A stretch of 64,000 nt of DNA. Source: Diplolepis rosae. Its lineage: Eukaryota > Arthropoda > Insecta > Hymenoptera > Diplolepididae. The stretch spans positions 12,152,001 to 12,216,000 of the forward strand of contig JAPYXD010000680.1 of NCBI GenBank assembly GCA_030998225.1, written 5' to 3'. Shown here in pieces: positions 30,726 through 43,600 of the stretch. Position 1 is the stretch's first letter. The number at the start of each line of letters is the position of its first letter. Below the pieces are notes generated by a model. It ran no database searches, was not told where the DNA came from, and saw only the letters and a program-made list of their open reading frames with translations. Made by a program: the position numbers and the translations under genes.

Positions 30726-30731
30726 TTTATT
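30726..30731 (-). terminator. Poly(A) signal of gene 2
   Basis: AATAAA on the - strand, 49-54 nt after the stop codon of gene 2. It lies just outside the TTAA border of the 28.2-30.7 kb element, so cleavage 10-30 nt further on would fall inside the transposon terminus. Confidence 0.5.
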
Positions 30732-30779
30732 TACAATTTGATGGTTTCAAATGAAAACACTCAATGTTATTTCTGATTT

Positions 30780-31678
30780 TTATAAATCTGTGCAAATAAA
30801 AGGCTGACTCTTGTATGTTACAGATTTCTTAGTTGAAAGATTTTCTTTGGAATTGAAAGTAGGCTCCTGAGGTGGACTAGCTGTCTTTTCCCTCACGTCA
30901 GGTAAGCTTCCAAAACCGGAAGATGCCTGTCCTCGAGAGGGTGGTCTTAAAGTCGGAGACATATCCGAGGTCATGTCCTGCTCTGACCTGTATTTGGCCT
31001 CCTCGATCGACCTCAACAAAGTCCTAACAGTCTCTAGTCTTTCTTGACTAGCTTTCTCCTTATACTGAGGAGAAAGCATCCTTTCTTCTAAGAGCCTCAT
31101 GGAACCCCTTGAATCTGACATAGGATGCTCAAACGATTCAACAATAGGAATTCCAACCTCATTGAAGTCTCCTGTTTTTCTCCAAGGTTGAACAAGTGGA
31201 GTTGGTGCCCTCGACTTGACCAATCTAGGGTCTTCATAATGATCTGGATTTGGGAACTTTCGACCACCGGTAGGAACCAATCCAACGACTGGAGATGAAT
31301 CGACGTTTTTTTTGGGTTTTTGGGTTTCAGGAATAGACTCTTCTGGATCATGCTCCATGTCTGAATCCAGATCCAAAGGTCTGTATGCAACTTTGGGACT
31401 TTCTTTTTTAAGAATGCTTCCATCTTCACTGGAAGAGTCAAGTTCATTGTCTGTGTCGTAACTATCGGGTTTTATTTTAGGAGATGGATCATCTTGAGAC
31501 TGTGGATGATTAGATGTTGTTCTACGATCACCAGGTCCCAGGGGACCATACTTCAGAGGACCATTGTTCTTTTGATGATCTTCCTCTAATTTTGTAGGTA
31601 AGACCTGGATTTGTTCAACAACGATTGGTACTGATTCTATTACTACTTGCGATTCTGGTTGACTATCTGTACCATTAT
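30780..31678 (-). CDS. Gene 2 exon 9: cytoplasmic tail and stop
   Basis: It encodes residues 684-982. Low-complexity acidic and Pro/Ser-rich blocks include SSSEDGS and LDSDMEHDPEES. A more structured stretch follows (RLLEERMLSPQYKEKASQER and LLRSIEEAKYRSEQDM, possibly helical). The end is CTDL followed by TAA at 30782-30780. No membrane span. The acceptor TTAATACAG lies at 31679-31687. The single-exon tail keeps one open frame of 299 codons, which argues for selection. Confidence 0.88.
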
Positions 31679-34600
31679 CTGTATTAACAAATTATTTATT
31701 ATTAATTAATTATTTATTTATTTAGTTATTTACAAGGTGCGTTCCAAAATAAACGAGACTTTTGTCATACAAATTTTTTTGGTGGCGCCATCTGCGAATG
31801 AGGTAGCGCGTTGGAAAGTTATATGCCTCCCTGACTTCCAGTGACAGTTTCATGACATTCGATTCAGTAGAAGCGAAGTTATTGCGTCTAAAGTGTCAGT
31901 GTGTTTGTGTCATCAGTACAAAAATGAGTTTCGAACAAAGAGCTAATATCAAATTTTGTTTTAAAATCGGTAAAACGTTTACCGAAACATTTGAATTGAT
32001 GAAAAAAGTTTATGGCGATGATTGTCTATCTCGTGCCAGAGTTCATGAGTGGTTTACACGTTTCAGAGATGGTCGTGAGGACATAAATGACGATGAACAT
32101 ACGGGACGCCCAAAATCAGTGATCAACGAAAACTCCATCGAAATTGTGCGTGAATCTATCAAAAATGAGCCGAAATCATCTTTGAAATTCATGGAATTGG
32201 AGTTGAATATCTCCAAAACATCGATTTATCGCATTTTAACCGATTATTTGGGTTTACGAAAGGTCTGTGTACGTTTTGTTCCCCACAAATTAACTGATGA
32301 CCAAAAATTGCTCAGAATTCAACATTCGAAAGACATTATTAAAGAGGCGAGAAAAGACGAGAACTTCCTTTACAACATTGTAACTGGTGTTGAAACGTGG
32401 TGTTTCCAGTATGAACCCGAAACCAAGCGTCCAAGTGCCGAATGGAAGGCCCCAGACGAGCCACCACCCAAAAAATCGCGTTTGGAGAAGTCAAAAATCA
32501 AGTCGATGCTCATTTGTTTTTGTCCGTAGAGGACAAAAGGCTTGTACCGACATCCTGAAGGACATTCCTGTCAACGACCTGAAACACTCTTTCGAAAAGC
32601 CTTTGAATCGCGCAAAACAGTGTATCGAGGCTGGAGGGGACTATTTTGAATAAATAAACTCGAATTTATCAGAACAAAGCTCCTGTCGTTTCCATTTTAG
32701 CTCAGTCTCGTTTATTTTGGAACGCACCTTGTAATTATTGAAGGGCTATTTTGGAAGAGGAAAGATTAATTTCCATGAAAAAAATTTGAAATACAGAAAA
32801 ATAATTTTATTAATAAATTTTATTTTTGACCCAACTTTTTTTCTTATTGCTTTTTACCAAATTTTGAATATTTATGCGATTTTAATAAATTACAAATCAC
32901 TTTTTCAAGAAAAAGATTCCCTATAACTTAACAATTTCCAATTTTCGAAAATGAATAAATTATTGTCAAATTCAGCAATTTGTTTATAAAAATTTCGTTT
33001 CGGAAACTATTTTTATAATAGTTTCAGCCATAAAAGAATTTATTTTAAAAAATCAGAATCGGTGAAGTTGTGGGAAATATTTTCTCTGAAAAAGTGATTT
33101 GTAATTTATTAAAATCGCATAATTTTTAAAATTTGGTAAGAAGCGATAAGAAAAAAAGTTGGGTCAAAAATAAAATTTATTAATAAAATTATTTATCTGT
33201 GTTTCAAATTTTGTTCATGTAAAATAATCTTTTCTCTTTCAAAATAGCCCTTCAATGATGATATTACTATTCTTGAAAACAAAATGATCTATTTTTGCCT
33301 GAGGTCTAATTTTCGTGGATGAAAACTACCTTAAAGAGTGGAAAATTAAAAGTTGGGAACTAACCTTCAGGGTTGGATTCAGCTGGTGCAATTTCTTCAA
33401 TCAATAATGGTTCTCGTTGAACTCTAGTTATTTCTTGCAATTCCCTTCCTGTTTCTACTTCCGCAGCTGGCCAATCGTAAAGGTTTAAATTGCTACAGAA
33501 CCACCAAACCAGACCTTTGATTAAGGCACTAATTAAGAGTAACAACGCTGTGAGATAACACAAGTAGCTTCCAAGGTTCCTGGAGTGATGCAAGTGACAA
33601 ATGCGTGAGTCTGTTCCCCAGTAATTGCATGTCGCATCAGCGATATTTTGATACATCATTTTCCCTGGTACGTGGATGAAGATCGCTACCAAGGTCATCC
33701 AAAATCCTATCGAAAGCGCTTTGTCCTGGACGTAGACCGATCTTAAATTTATCAGAAGGTCTATTACAATGGTTGATGCCAAAAGAGCATAGGCCAATAG
33801 TGTGAAAATCTAAAAAAAATATTTATATAACAATAGATTAACAAATCAATTTTCTACTGTTTATTTACAAAATAATCATTGTTGGATATTAAAAAATTTG
33901 AATATAATTAAAGTTGATTTTTGACTTAATCCTATTCTAAAATTTTAGAATAGAACAATTATTATTTTGCGACTAATTTGAAGAAAAGGTGGTGTGATTA
34001 TTTGTTTCTACTGAGAATGAAAAATATTTATCGAAGGTAAGTAATCTAAGTAGAAAAAGACAGGGATTATTAGACAGGATTCACTTATTTAACGGGTTAT
34101 TCTACTATTTCACTTTTGAAAAATCGAACAGCGTGAAAAAAGGCAAGAAGTGTTCAGGAGGATTCATTTGATGAAGCAGAAGGAGTATTATATGGAACAG
34201 GGATCTCTGATTAAGGGTAAATAACTCTTTTTTACAATTTTTATGTTCCGAAAACTTTAAACGCGTTTTTCTCGAAACAACGTTTTTGCGCTTGGCGCGC
34301 ACGATTTCCCAAAAAGTTTTTAACCTATTACTTTCAAATTTTCTACGTTTATTCCAAACATAAATATCTATGGAGTGACGAAAAGGGTTTTAAAATTTCT
34401 TATTTTATCATAGAAAATCAACAAAAAAAGTCAATTTTTGAACATTTTTGTTTAAGCTCCCGCCACTTTGTTATTTTGCAAAATAATTAAATTCGCTTCG
34501 TCACTTCAGAGCTTTGGTCATACTAATGAAGAAAATTTTTGATTTATTTGTTTCAGATGAATTTTGTTTCAGACTCTGTTAATTGTTAAATATTATCTAA

Positions 34601-37600
34601 ACAAAACAATAATTTTATGTAACAAATTTTTTTTGTAAACTTTGAGACTGCATAAATAAACACTGGAAATGTTACTCAATTATATACAGTAGTTCTTGAG
34701 AACAAATTCTTGAAAATCATCTCTTTTTTGCCAAATTAGTAGAATGATGCCTTAATTAAGAAATAAAGATAATATTTTAAATATATGCAAAATAGGAATC
34801 GTACCTCGAAAAGCAACCAAGCGAATTGGCAGTCTTCGAATCCACATGGACCATCGATAGCCCCATCGTCAGTTAAACCAATCGATAAAAGACAGCTGCA
34901 TCCACTGTAAATTTTTTCATCATTTATGTAATCAACATGAGTGCAACCGGCATGACACGGACTATAGAATGTGTATTTCCCTCTTCTATCACAAACAGGT
35001 CTGAAGTCGGCATCGCGTGAACACTGGCAATTATAATTGCAATGTCTCAATAAAGAAAACCTGGATTGTCAATGAATACAATTGATTTCAGGCATACATA
35101 AGAGCAATTTGAACACAGCTTAAGGGGGTCACAACATTGCGCAGAAATAGTGGTGGTAAAGGGTGAAAAATATTATCTGTGCCAAACAAAATAAAAATAA
35201 AAAACAGTAATAAATAAGAACAAATGATTACTGCTTCTTATTTTTAACAAATTTTTCTCTTAAGGTAGTTGATCCACGAAAATTAGACCTCAGGTAAAAA
35301 TAGATAATTTTGCTTTCAAGAATAACAATATTTTTTATTGAAGGACTATTTTTGAAGAGAAAAGATTATTTTACAAGAAAAAAATTTGAAACACAGAAAA
35401 ATAATTTTATTAATAAATTTTATTTTTGCCCCAACTTTTTTTCTTATCGCTTCTTACCAAATTTTGAATATTTATGCGATTTTAATAAATTACAAATCAC
35501 TTTTTCAAGAAAAAGATTCCCTACAACTTAACCATTTCCAATTTTTGAAAATGAATAAATTATTATCAAATTCAGCAATTTGTTTATAAAATTTTTGTTT
35601 TTAAAAACGTTTTTTAATGGTTTTCAGCCATTAAAGAATTTATTTTTAAAAATGAGAAACGACGAAATTGTGGGAAATCTTTTCTCTGAAAAAATGATTC
35701 ATGATTTATTAGAATCGCATAATTTTTTAAAATTTGGTAAGAAGCGATAAGAAAAAAAGTTGAGTCAAAAATAAAATTTATTAATAAAATAATTATTCTG
35801 TGTTTCAAATTTTTTTCATGTAAAATAATCTTTTCTCTTTTAAAATAGCCCTTCAATAATAATATTGCTATTCTTGAAAACAAAATGATCTATTTTTGCC
35901 TGAGGTCTAATTTTCGTGGATGAAAACTACCCTAAATGAAACATCAAAAGAAAAAAATCACTGAGGACAGTAAATTTTCTTTGAAATTATCTATTTAATA
36001 ATTACTTTATTTTAAGTTGTAAAACAAACCTAATTCATTCTATATCGAGATATTTTATTCCAAAAAATGATCGAATTTTTTGAACATTTTCTATGTAGTG
36101 ACCCCCTTAGAAATACAATGGGAGGCCAAATTATTATACTCACTTTGTTTCTGTTAGTCGCATAAGCTCTCCTAATATTGACTATATACATATTAAAATT
36201 TTCCCCTAAAAATAAAATGAAAGACGTCAAAATTATGTAGAAAACAACCTGAAAATGAAGTGTTTTTTCAATTTTTGATAAAGATATTGCGGAAAAAGTC
36301 AAAATTTCAAAAAAAAATTTTAATTATAAATAATTCACAAAATAATTGATGTTTTTATATTTTTTCGACTTCTTTTAAAGGTGAATTCACGTAGAATGTA
36401 AAAAACGTTCCAAAAAAGTTATACTAACTTTCCCTTAAACTTGTAAAAAGTCTAAACTTAGAACCATATAGACGTAATAATTCAAAAAATTCTAATATTC
36501 AAAAAAAAGGATTTTTAAAATACATAAAAGTGATAACCCACAAGAATTTATTAAATTTGATTGAAAAATGGAATTTAATTATTTTTAGTATTTTTACATT
36601 CTCATCATATGAGAAGGTATCGGTTTTATGTGAAAAAATGGCTTTCGAAATCCTAATAAAATTTTTCGATAAAACCAAAATTAGGAAAGTTACGCTATAT
36701 TAAAACTTGAAAAAGTCAATACCTAAATTCCATTTTCCAGTTAAATTATACGAAATACGAAAAAAAAGGTAAGATACAATATTGTTTACGACATACCATT
36801 TTGACGTCTTTCATTTTATTTTTAGGGGAAAATTTTAATAAGTGTATTGTCAATATTAGGAGAGTTTATGCGACTATCAAAAGCAAAGTGAGTATAATAA
36901 TTTGGCCATTCACTGTAGATTTTTGAATTCACAAAAATATTACCAATTTTATTTAATTTGTAATTTAAAAAAATTACTCACAATCCATTGCGTTTTTCTC
37001 CAACTATTGGTTCTTTATCACAAGTAAGAAATGCAAGAGAAAATATAATAATTCCGGTTGCAATTGTAATTGCAATACTATAGATAATAAGTTTCCTGGC
37101 TTTTGGTTTTGCTCTAGCGATTACCAAACCGGATATTATCACAACCATTCCAATAACCAAAGGTTTCAGAAGTGCTAGAAATTTTTTTTTTAAGGTCATG
37201 TACCACATCAGTCACGTGACCATCAAGAAAAAACTTATTGACTTTAGTTTCCACACCTTTTTTGGAAATAAATGATTATTTCTTACAGAAATTTTGGTAT
37301 ATAATAAAGGCCTTGGTGCAAGTTTCGGATTCAAAACAATTCTATTCGTTTCATTTCGCCCTATTTCCGAACCTTTCTTCTAACCAATCCCCGCCAACGA
37401 GAATTCAATCTGAAATTTAGAGGAATCCTATCCGTCTCAATCCGAAATGAAAATTCAATAAAATTAAATTGCAAAAACTAAATTCAGTAAATTTTTTCTT
37501 GAGTCAGGTGACCAATCTGGTATAAAGCCTTAAGAATTGAAATTCAGTTTTAAATTAAAGAGACTAAAGACTAAATAAAAAAATGCGAATTCTTACTACT

Positions 37601-40600
37601 TATTGCTCTTGAGGTAAGAGGATCGCTAAATCCTAAAAGCATTCCTGTTGGCCTGGGTACATAAAATCGTGATTCAAGAAATAGATTTTCACTTGCAATG
37701 AAATTTATAATGGCCATGGCACAGAAAATGGCAGCAAAAACATTGCATACGAGGATCTTATTAGTAATGAGTCGTAATATGGAAGGAAAAAACCGTGTAC
37801 TGCCGACTTTTTTGAAGGACGTATGAGGATCTCGAGCCATTCCACTGGCTCCATCCAGTATCGATGCTGCTGCTTGTTCAACAACCTTCAAAAATTTAAT
37901 TTGTTATTTACAATATTAGCGACTGCATTGTTCTACTCTAATCAACACAGCTCACGCAATTACAATAGACCCTGAGTTTACGAGCAAGAATATTTCCACA
38001 AATATATTTACCTCTTTGGATTAAAATTTTCTATTAATCGAATCCATTTCAAATCAGAGAAGCAGTGCAAGTTCAACTTTTGATCTAATTGAGATATTTA
38101 GGTTTTCTTTCAAGCATCTGGCAGAGTTTGTCTCATAGATCATTATGCATGTGATGCTTTTATAATTTCAAGCCTTGAGTGCATGTGTTTAATGTAATTT
38201 AAAACCAGTAGATAATTTTGCTTTTAAGAATAGCAATATTATTATTGAAGGCGATATTTAAAAAGGAAATGATTATTTTCTATAAAAAACATTTGAAACA
38301 TAAAAAAATCATGTATTTCACAAATTTTATTTTTAACTGAATTTTTTACGTAGCGCTTTTTACCAAATTTTTAAAAATGGTGCGATTCTAATAAATAGTG
38401 GATCCTTTTATCAAGAAAAAGATTCTCTACAACTTCACGGTTTCTGATTTTTAAAAATAAATTCTTTAATGGCAGAAAACATTAAAAAAACATTTTCCAA
38501 ATGAAATTTTTATAAACAAATTGCTGAATTTTATAATTATTTATTTATTTTCAAAAATTAGAAACTGTCAAGTTGTAGAGAATTTGCTTCCTGAAAAAAT
38601 GATCCATGATTTATCAGAATCGCGCCATTTTTAAAAATTTGGTAAAAAGCGATATGAAAAAAGCAGCACTTGAAAATAAAATTTGTTAAATATATGTTTT
38701 TTCTACTAGGGGGTCATAAAGTGGATTTTATTTCCCCATGCGGGACAAACGAGTCCATTTTCTGACCCTCTAGTAGAAAAAAAATCTGCCCGCTTCGCGG
38801 GCACATTCTCATCATTCAAAAAATTATTTTCAAAAACACAAAAGTAATGCTCCGTCCCTCAATTTTGATTGGATGTGGCTGGTTAACGAACTTGTCCTTA
38901 CTTTTTCGGCTCCGATAAAGTGTACCAAAGCTCAATTCAATCTGATAATTCTATCGAGAGTTATGCCGCACACGACCTACAGACAGACAGACACTTTCGT
39001 AAAAACCATTTTTTCTGACTCAGGGGGTCTCAAAACGTAAAGATTTGATGAAAATTTCGAAAGTCATTTTTCACATAAAACCAATACCTTCTCATCCATG
39101 ATGAGAATGTAAAAATCGTTGAACAATATTCTATTTTTATGTTTCAAATTTTTGTATAGAAAATAATCTTTTCTCTTTTGAATAATCCCTTCAATAACAA
39201 TATTGCTCCATGGTAAAAGTATCGGATAGGAATTCATTCTGAGCCAATCAGAACTATTCCGATTCATTCCGATATCTGTATCCGAGCCAAAGCGAATCAT
39301 TCCAAACCAATCCGAAAAACATTTTGTATCTCGTTTGATGAAAAACGGTAAAAAATCGATCCAACCAAATCCGATTTAAACCGCGGCAACAATCCGAATG
39401 AATCCGAACCAATCCGAAATCAAGTTTTCAATCCGAGCTCGGATTGATCCAAACCGAACTTTCAATCAGAATTAATCCGAATCATTCCGACCTCGGATAC
39501 ATTGGAATCGATTCTGATTGAAAATTTGGTTTGGACCAATCCGAGCTCGGATTGATTCGGATTGAAAACTTGGTTTCAGATTGGTTCGGATTCATTCGGA
39601 TTGTTGCCTCGAATTAACTCGGATTAGGTCGGATCGATTTTTCACCGTTTTTAATCAAACGAGATAAAAAACGTTTTTCGGATTGACTCGGATATAGATA
39701 TCGGAATGAATCAGAATAGTTCTGATTGGCTCGGAATGAATTCATATCCGATACTTTCGCCAGGGCTATTCTTGAAAGCAAAATTATGTATTTTTGTCTG
39801 AGGCCTAATTTCTCGTGGCTGAATTACCTTAAGATGAAGATAATAAATTGTAATAGTACTCAGTTATAATTATAAAAAATTAAGGTAGTTAATCCACCAA
39901 AATTAGACCTCAGGCAAAAATAGATAATTTTGCTTTCAAGAATAGCAATATTATTATTGAAGGGCTATTTTGGAAGAGAAAAGATTATTTTATATAAAAA
40001 TAATTTGAATCACAGAAAAATAATTTTATTAATAAATTTTATTTTTGACCCACTTTTTTTTCTTATCGCTTCTTACCAAATTTTAAAAAATTATGCGATT
40101 TTAATAAATTACAAATTACTGTTTCAAGAAAAAGATCCCCTATAACTTGAAAATTTCCAATTTTCGAAAATGAATAAATTATTATCAAATTCAACAAGTT
40201 GTTTATAAAAACTTCTTTTTGGAAAATGTTTTTTAATGGTTTCAGCCATTAAAGAATTTATTTTTAAAAATCAGAAACGGTGGAGTTGTGAAAAATCTTT
40301 TCTCTGAAAAAATGATTCATGATTTATTAGAATCGCAAGATTTTTTAAAATTTGGTATGAAGCGATAAGAAAAAAAGCTGGGTCAAAAATAAAATTTATT
40401 AATAAAATTATTTTTCTGTGTTTCAAATTTTTTTCATGTAAAATAATTTTTTCTCTTTCAAAATATCCCTTCAATAATAATATTACTATTCTTGAAAGCA
40501 AAACTATCTATTTATGCCTGAGGTCTAATTTTCGTGGATGAAAACTACCTTAACTGCATCTAAATATCACATCCAGGATTCAAAATAATGCCATACATTG

Positions 40601-43600
40601 CACGGAAAATCTAAACGAAAAATTGGAAAAGAATACTCACAATTTTAAATTATATTAAATATATTCGTTCAAGGCTCGGAATTATGAAAATATCATAGGC
40701 ATAAGGATCTATGAGACAATTTCAAGATTTCAGAACCGGTTTGTTGCATATATATTTTTCTTCAAGATGTTTACAGTAAATCACGTAATGATGCTTCAAC
40801 AAAATGAAGGTTAACAAAAAAGAAAAAAATCCATTTTTCAGAGTTCATTTTTTTAAGTAGCGTTTTAATTAAAAAAAAATTATCCTGACCAGAAAAATAG
40901 TTTATCCCGCATTAAACTTATTATTTTATAGAATATTATAAAAAAGTACTACAAATTCTACCAGATGCTCGAAAGAAAACATAAATATCTCAATTAGATC
41001 AAAAGTTTTACAGGTTTTTAAAAAAAATGTGTTTCTTTGTAAAAACAACCTTAAAAATTCAAATGGACATAATTTCACGAAAATTAATTTTTTTTTCAAA
41101 ATAGAAAAATACGTGTCACTTTATTTCTTTTGAAAATTAATGTTTCATCAGTGACCGATTCTACGATTTAAACTGATTTTAAATGGATTCGGTCTATTAA
41201 ATTTTTTTAAATACATAGAGTTCTAAATCATTAGATATGAAGGTCTGTAATCTATATTTAAGTATTTAATTTTAATTGTAAATAATATAAATTATTAATA
41301 TAAAAAAAATATGTAAATAATTTAAAGAAATATTTGTAATTCTTTGCTGAAAAAATATATTCTGCGTTTTGGTTAAAACTAGATAATCATTATAAAATAA
41401 TTAATTACCTCTGAAGGCAATCTTCGTGGAAACCAAGATAAAAACGTGGCTGGCATTGCGAGAAGAATTGATAGGATTGGCCAACCAAGCCACCATGCGC
41501 CAATTTGTTCTCGATAGGTTTCCACACTCGTCAAATTTTCAGCATCTATTCTACACGGAAAATTTTAACTGAGAGAAAATTTATGAAAAAATATACAGAG
41601 TGAAGTGAAAATTCAGTGTATCACTTAATTAAAATAAAAATAAAGTAGCTTAATGTTCTATTTTTATCACCTGAGGCAGCCCCAAGCTAGGATGTATCCG
41701 AACAAAGAGCCAATGATTTTTATAGCAACAATGACTCCAAAAAAAGCTGCAACGTGAACTTTTTTTGTATTGTCGTCTACGTATGAAAATCCCAATGCAT
41801 AGAAACCAACATTTGAAACTCCTGCGAGGATTTGTGCAAAAATTAAAATAAACAGCATCACATAACGAAGATCCTCGTCTTCGAATACGAGTCTGGATAA
41901 TCCACTGGAGCAAAGTTCCTGACTTTCTTCTGCAAGTGGGATGTCAAATATTTATATATTTTGGTATATTTGATAACATAAGTAGGTCGCTGTGTACAAA
42001 GAGTACTAACAATCAGAAAAGAATGCGATTATATCTAGCATTTTAAATTTTTACTAGTTTTTAAATTTGGTTGAAAATTGGTCTTTCAAATTACTTTTAA
42101 CCCAAAAATCATAAATTCGAGTTAAGCTGTTAAATATATTTTTATTTAATGGTAAATTTAAAATATTTATTAGAAGGTATATATCAAAAATTTTTTAGGT
42201 AGAATCAATTAAATTTATTTTGAATGAAACTTATTATTCGTTTATGTTATAATTGATTTAATTATATTTACTGGTATGTTGAATTGGTTTCAATACAACA
42301 AATTATTTGGTTGTTTTAACAATATTTTTTGTTATTGAATTTTATTGAACGTAATAAAAAAGTTTAGATGAATCGAACGAAATTTTGGTTTATTCTATCA
42401 AAATATTTGGCCAAATGAAAAAAAAAATTTTCGTGATTAAAAACACAATTTGTTTCTCTCACAAACGAATATTATAAACGAAAATTATATCAAACGAGTG
42501 ATTACATTGATAAACAGTAAACAAAACTTTTTATCAACTTAACTAAAGTTTTGGTTCTTCTAGCCAAGTTTTTTTGTGAATTGAATAATTTGTTATGTTT
42601 AACCGGAAAAGTTCACTAAATAATTCAAAATTTCTGAAAATCAACCATAACTATGATCAATGCACCACATGATTGAATCATAAACATTTATCGAACTGCT
42701 TTCCTTAGACTAATAACTTAAATATCTAAATATTAAATAGAAGTTGCAAAAAATTAATTTTGGGTGAAATTACCGGCATGTAAGGACATGTGAGTAGTAT
42801 TTTCCGTTCCCTCTATAACTCTTAAATTTGCATTCCATTGCGGCATCATAATTAAAAAGTAACCAACGCATTGAGTAAAAGCAAGACCACTAATCCAAGT
42901 GGCTCTGTGAATTCTATCTCCCCAATAAGCTGTGGCTAGACCAAGAAAAAACGGAGTAATTTCTGAAACTGCAAGTAGCCATTCTGAAACAATAAAATTA
43001 AAGATGGTTTAATTAAAATCAACAGTAATTTAAAAACTGCGCTCAATAGACTTAAAAAGCTAATTACTTGAATCAAAATTTCAAACTTTTCTTTAATTAT
43101 GAATAACTTTTGAAATAATTGATGTTTTTAGATTTTATTCGATTCATTTTAAAAGTAAATTTACGTGAAATGTAAAAAAATGTGCCAAAAAATCATACTA
43201 ATTTTTCCCTAGATTCTCGAACGCTCCAAACTTAGAACAAAAAAAGCGTGAGAATTGAAAAAATTCTAATACTCTAAAATAGGGTTTTAAAAATACATAA
43301 AAGTGATAACCCACAAGAAGGAATTAAATTTTTTTTTAAATTGAATATAATTATTCCTACTATTTTTCAGAAATAAATTTTCAAGTTTGAATTTATACCC
43401 ATTTTTTGTTCTAAGTTAAAAAAATTTCAAAATCTAGGGAAAAATTAGTATAATTTTTTGACACGTTTTTTTACATTTCATGTAAATTTACTTTTAAAAT
43501 GAGTCGAAGAAAATCTAAAAACATCAATTATTTCAAAAGTTATTCATAATTAAAGAAAAGTTTGAAATTTTGACATTTTTCACAAAATCTTTCTTAAAAA

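Larger units (their letters stand above)
38207..39828. mobile_element. TTAA-A element, left-truncated, with two insertions
   Basis: The right end is followed by TTAA (39829-39832). The left end lacks the first about 40 bp and begins near GTAGATAATTTTGCTTTTA. Two insertions interrupt it: a Helitron-like block with a 74 bp mini-palindrome (about 38695-39125) and a CCCT foldback (39208-39765). Confidence 0.78.
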
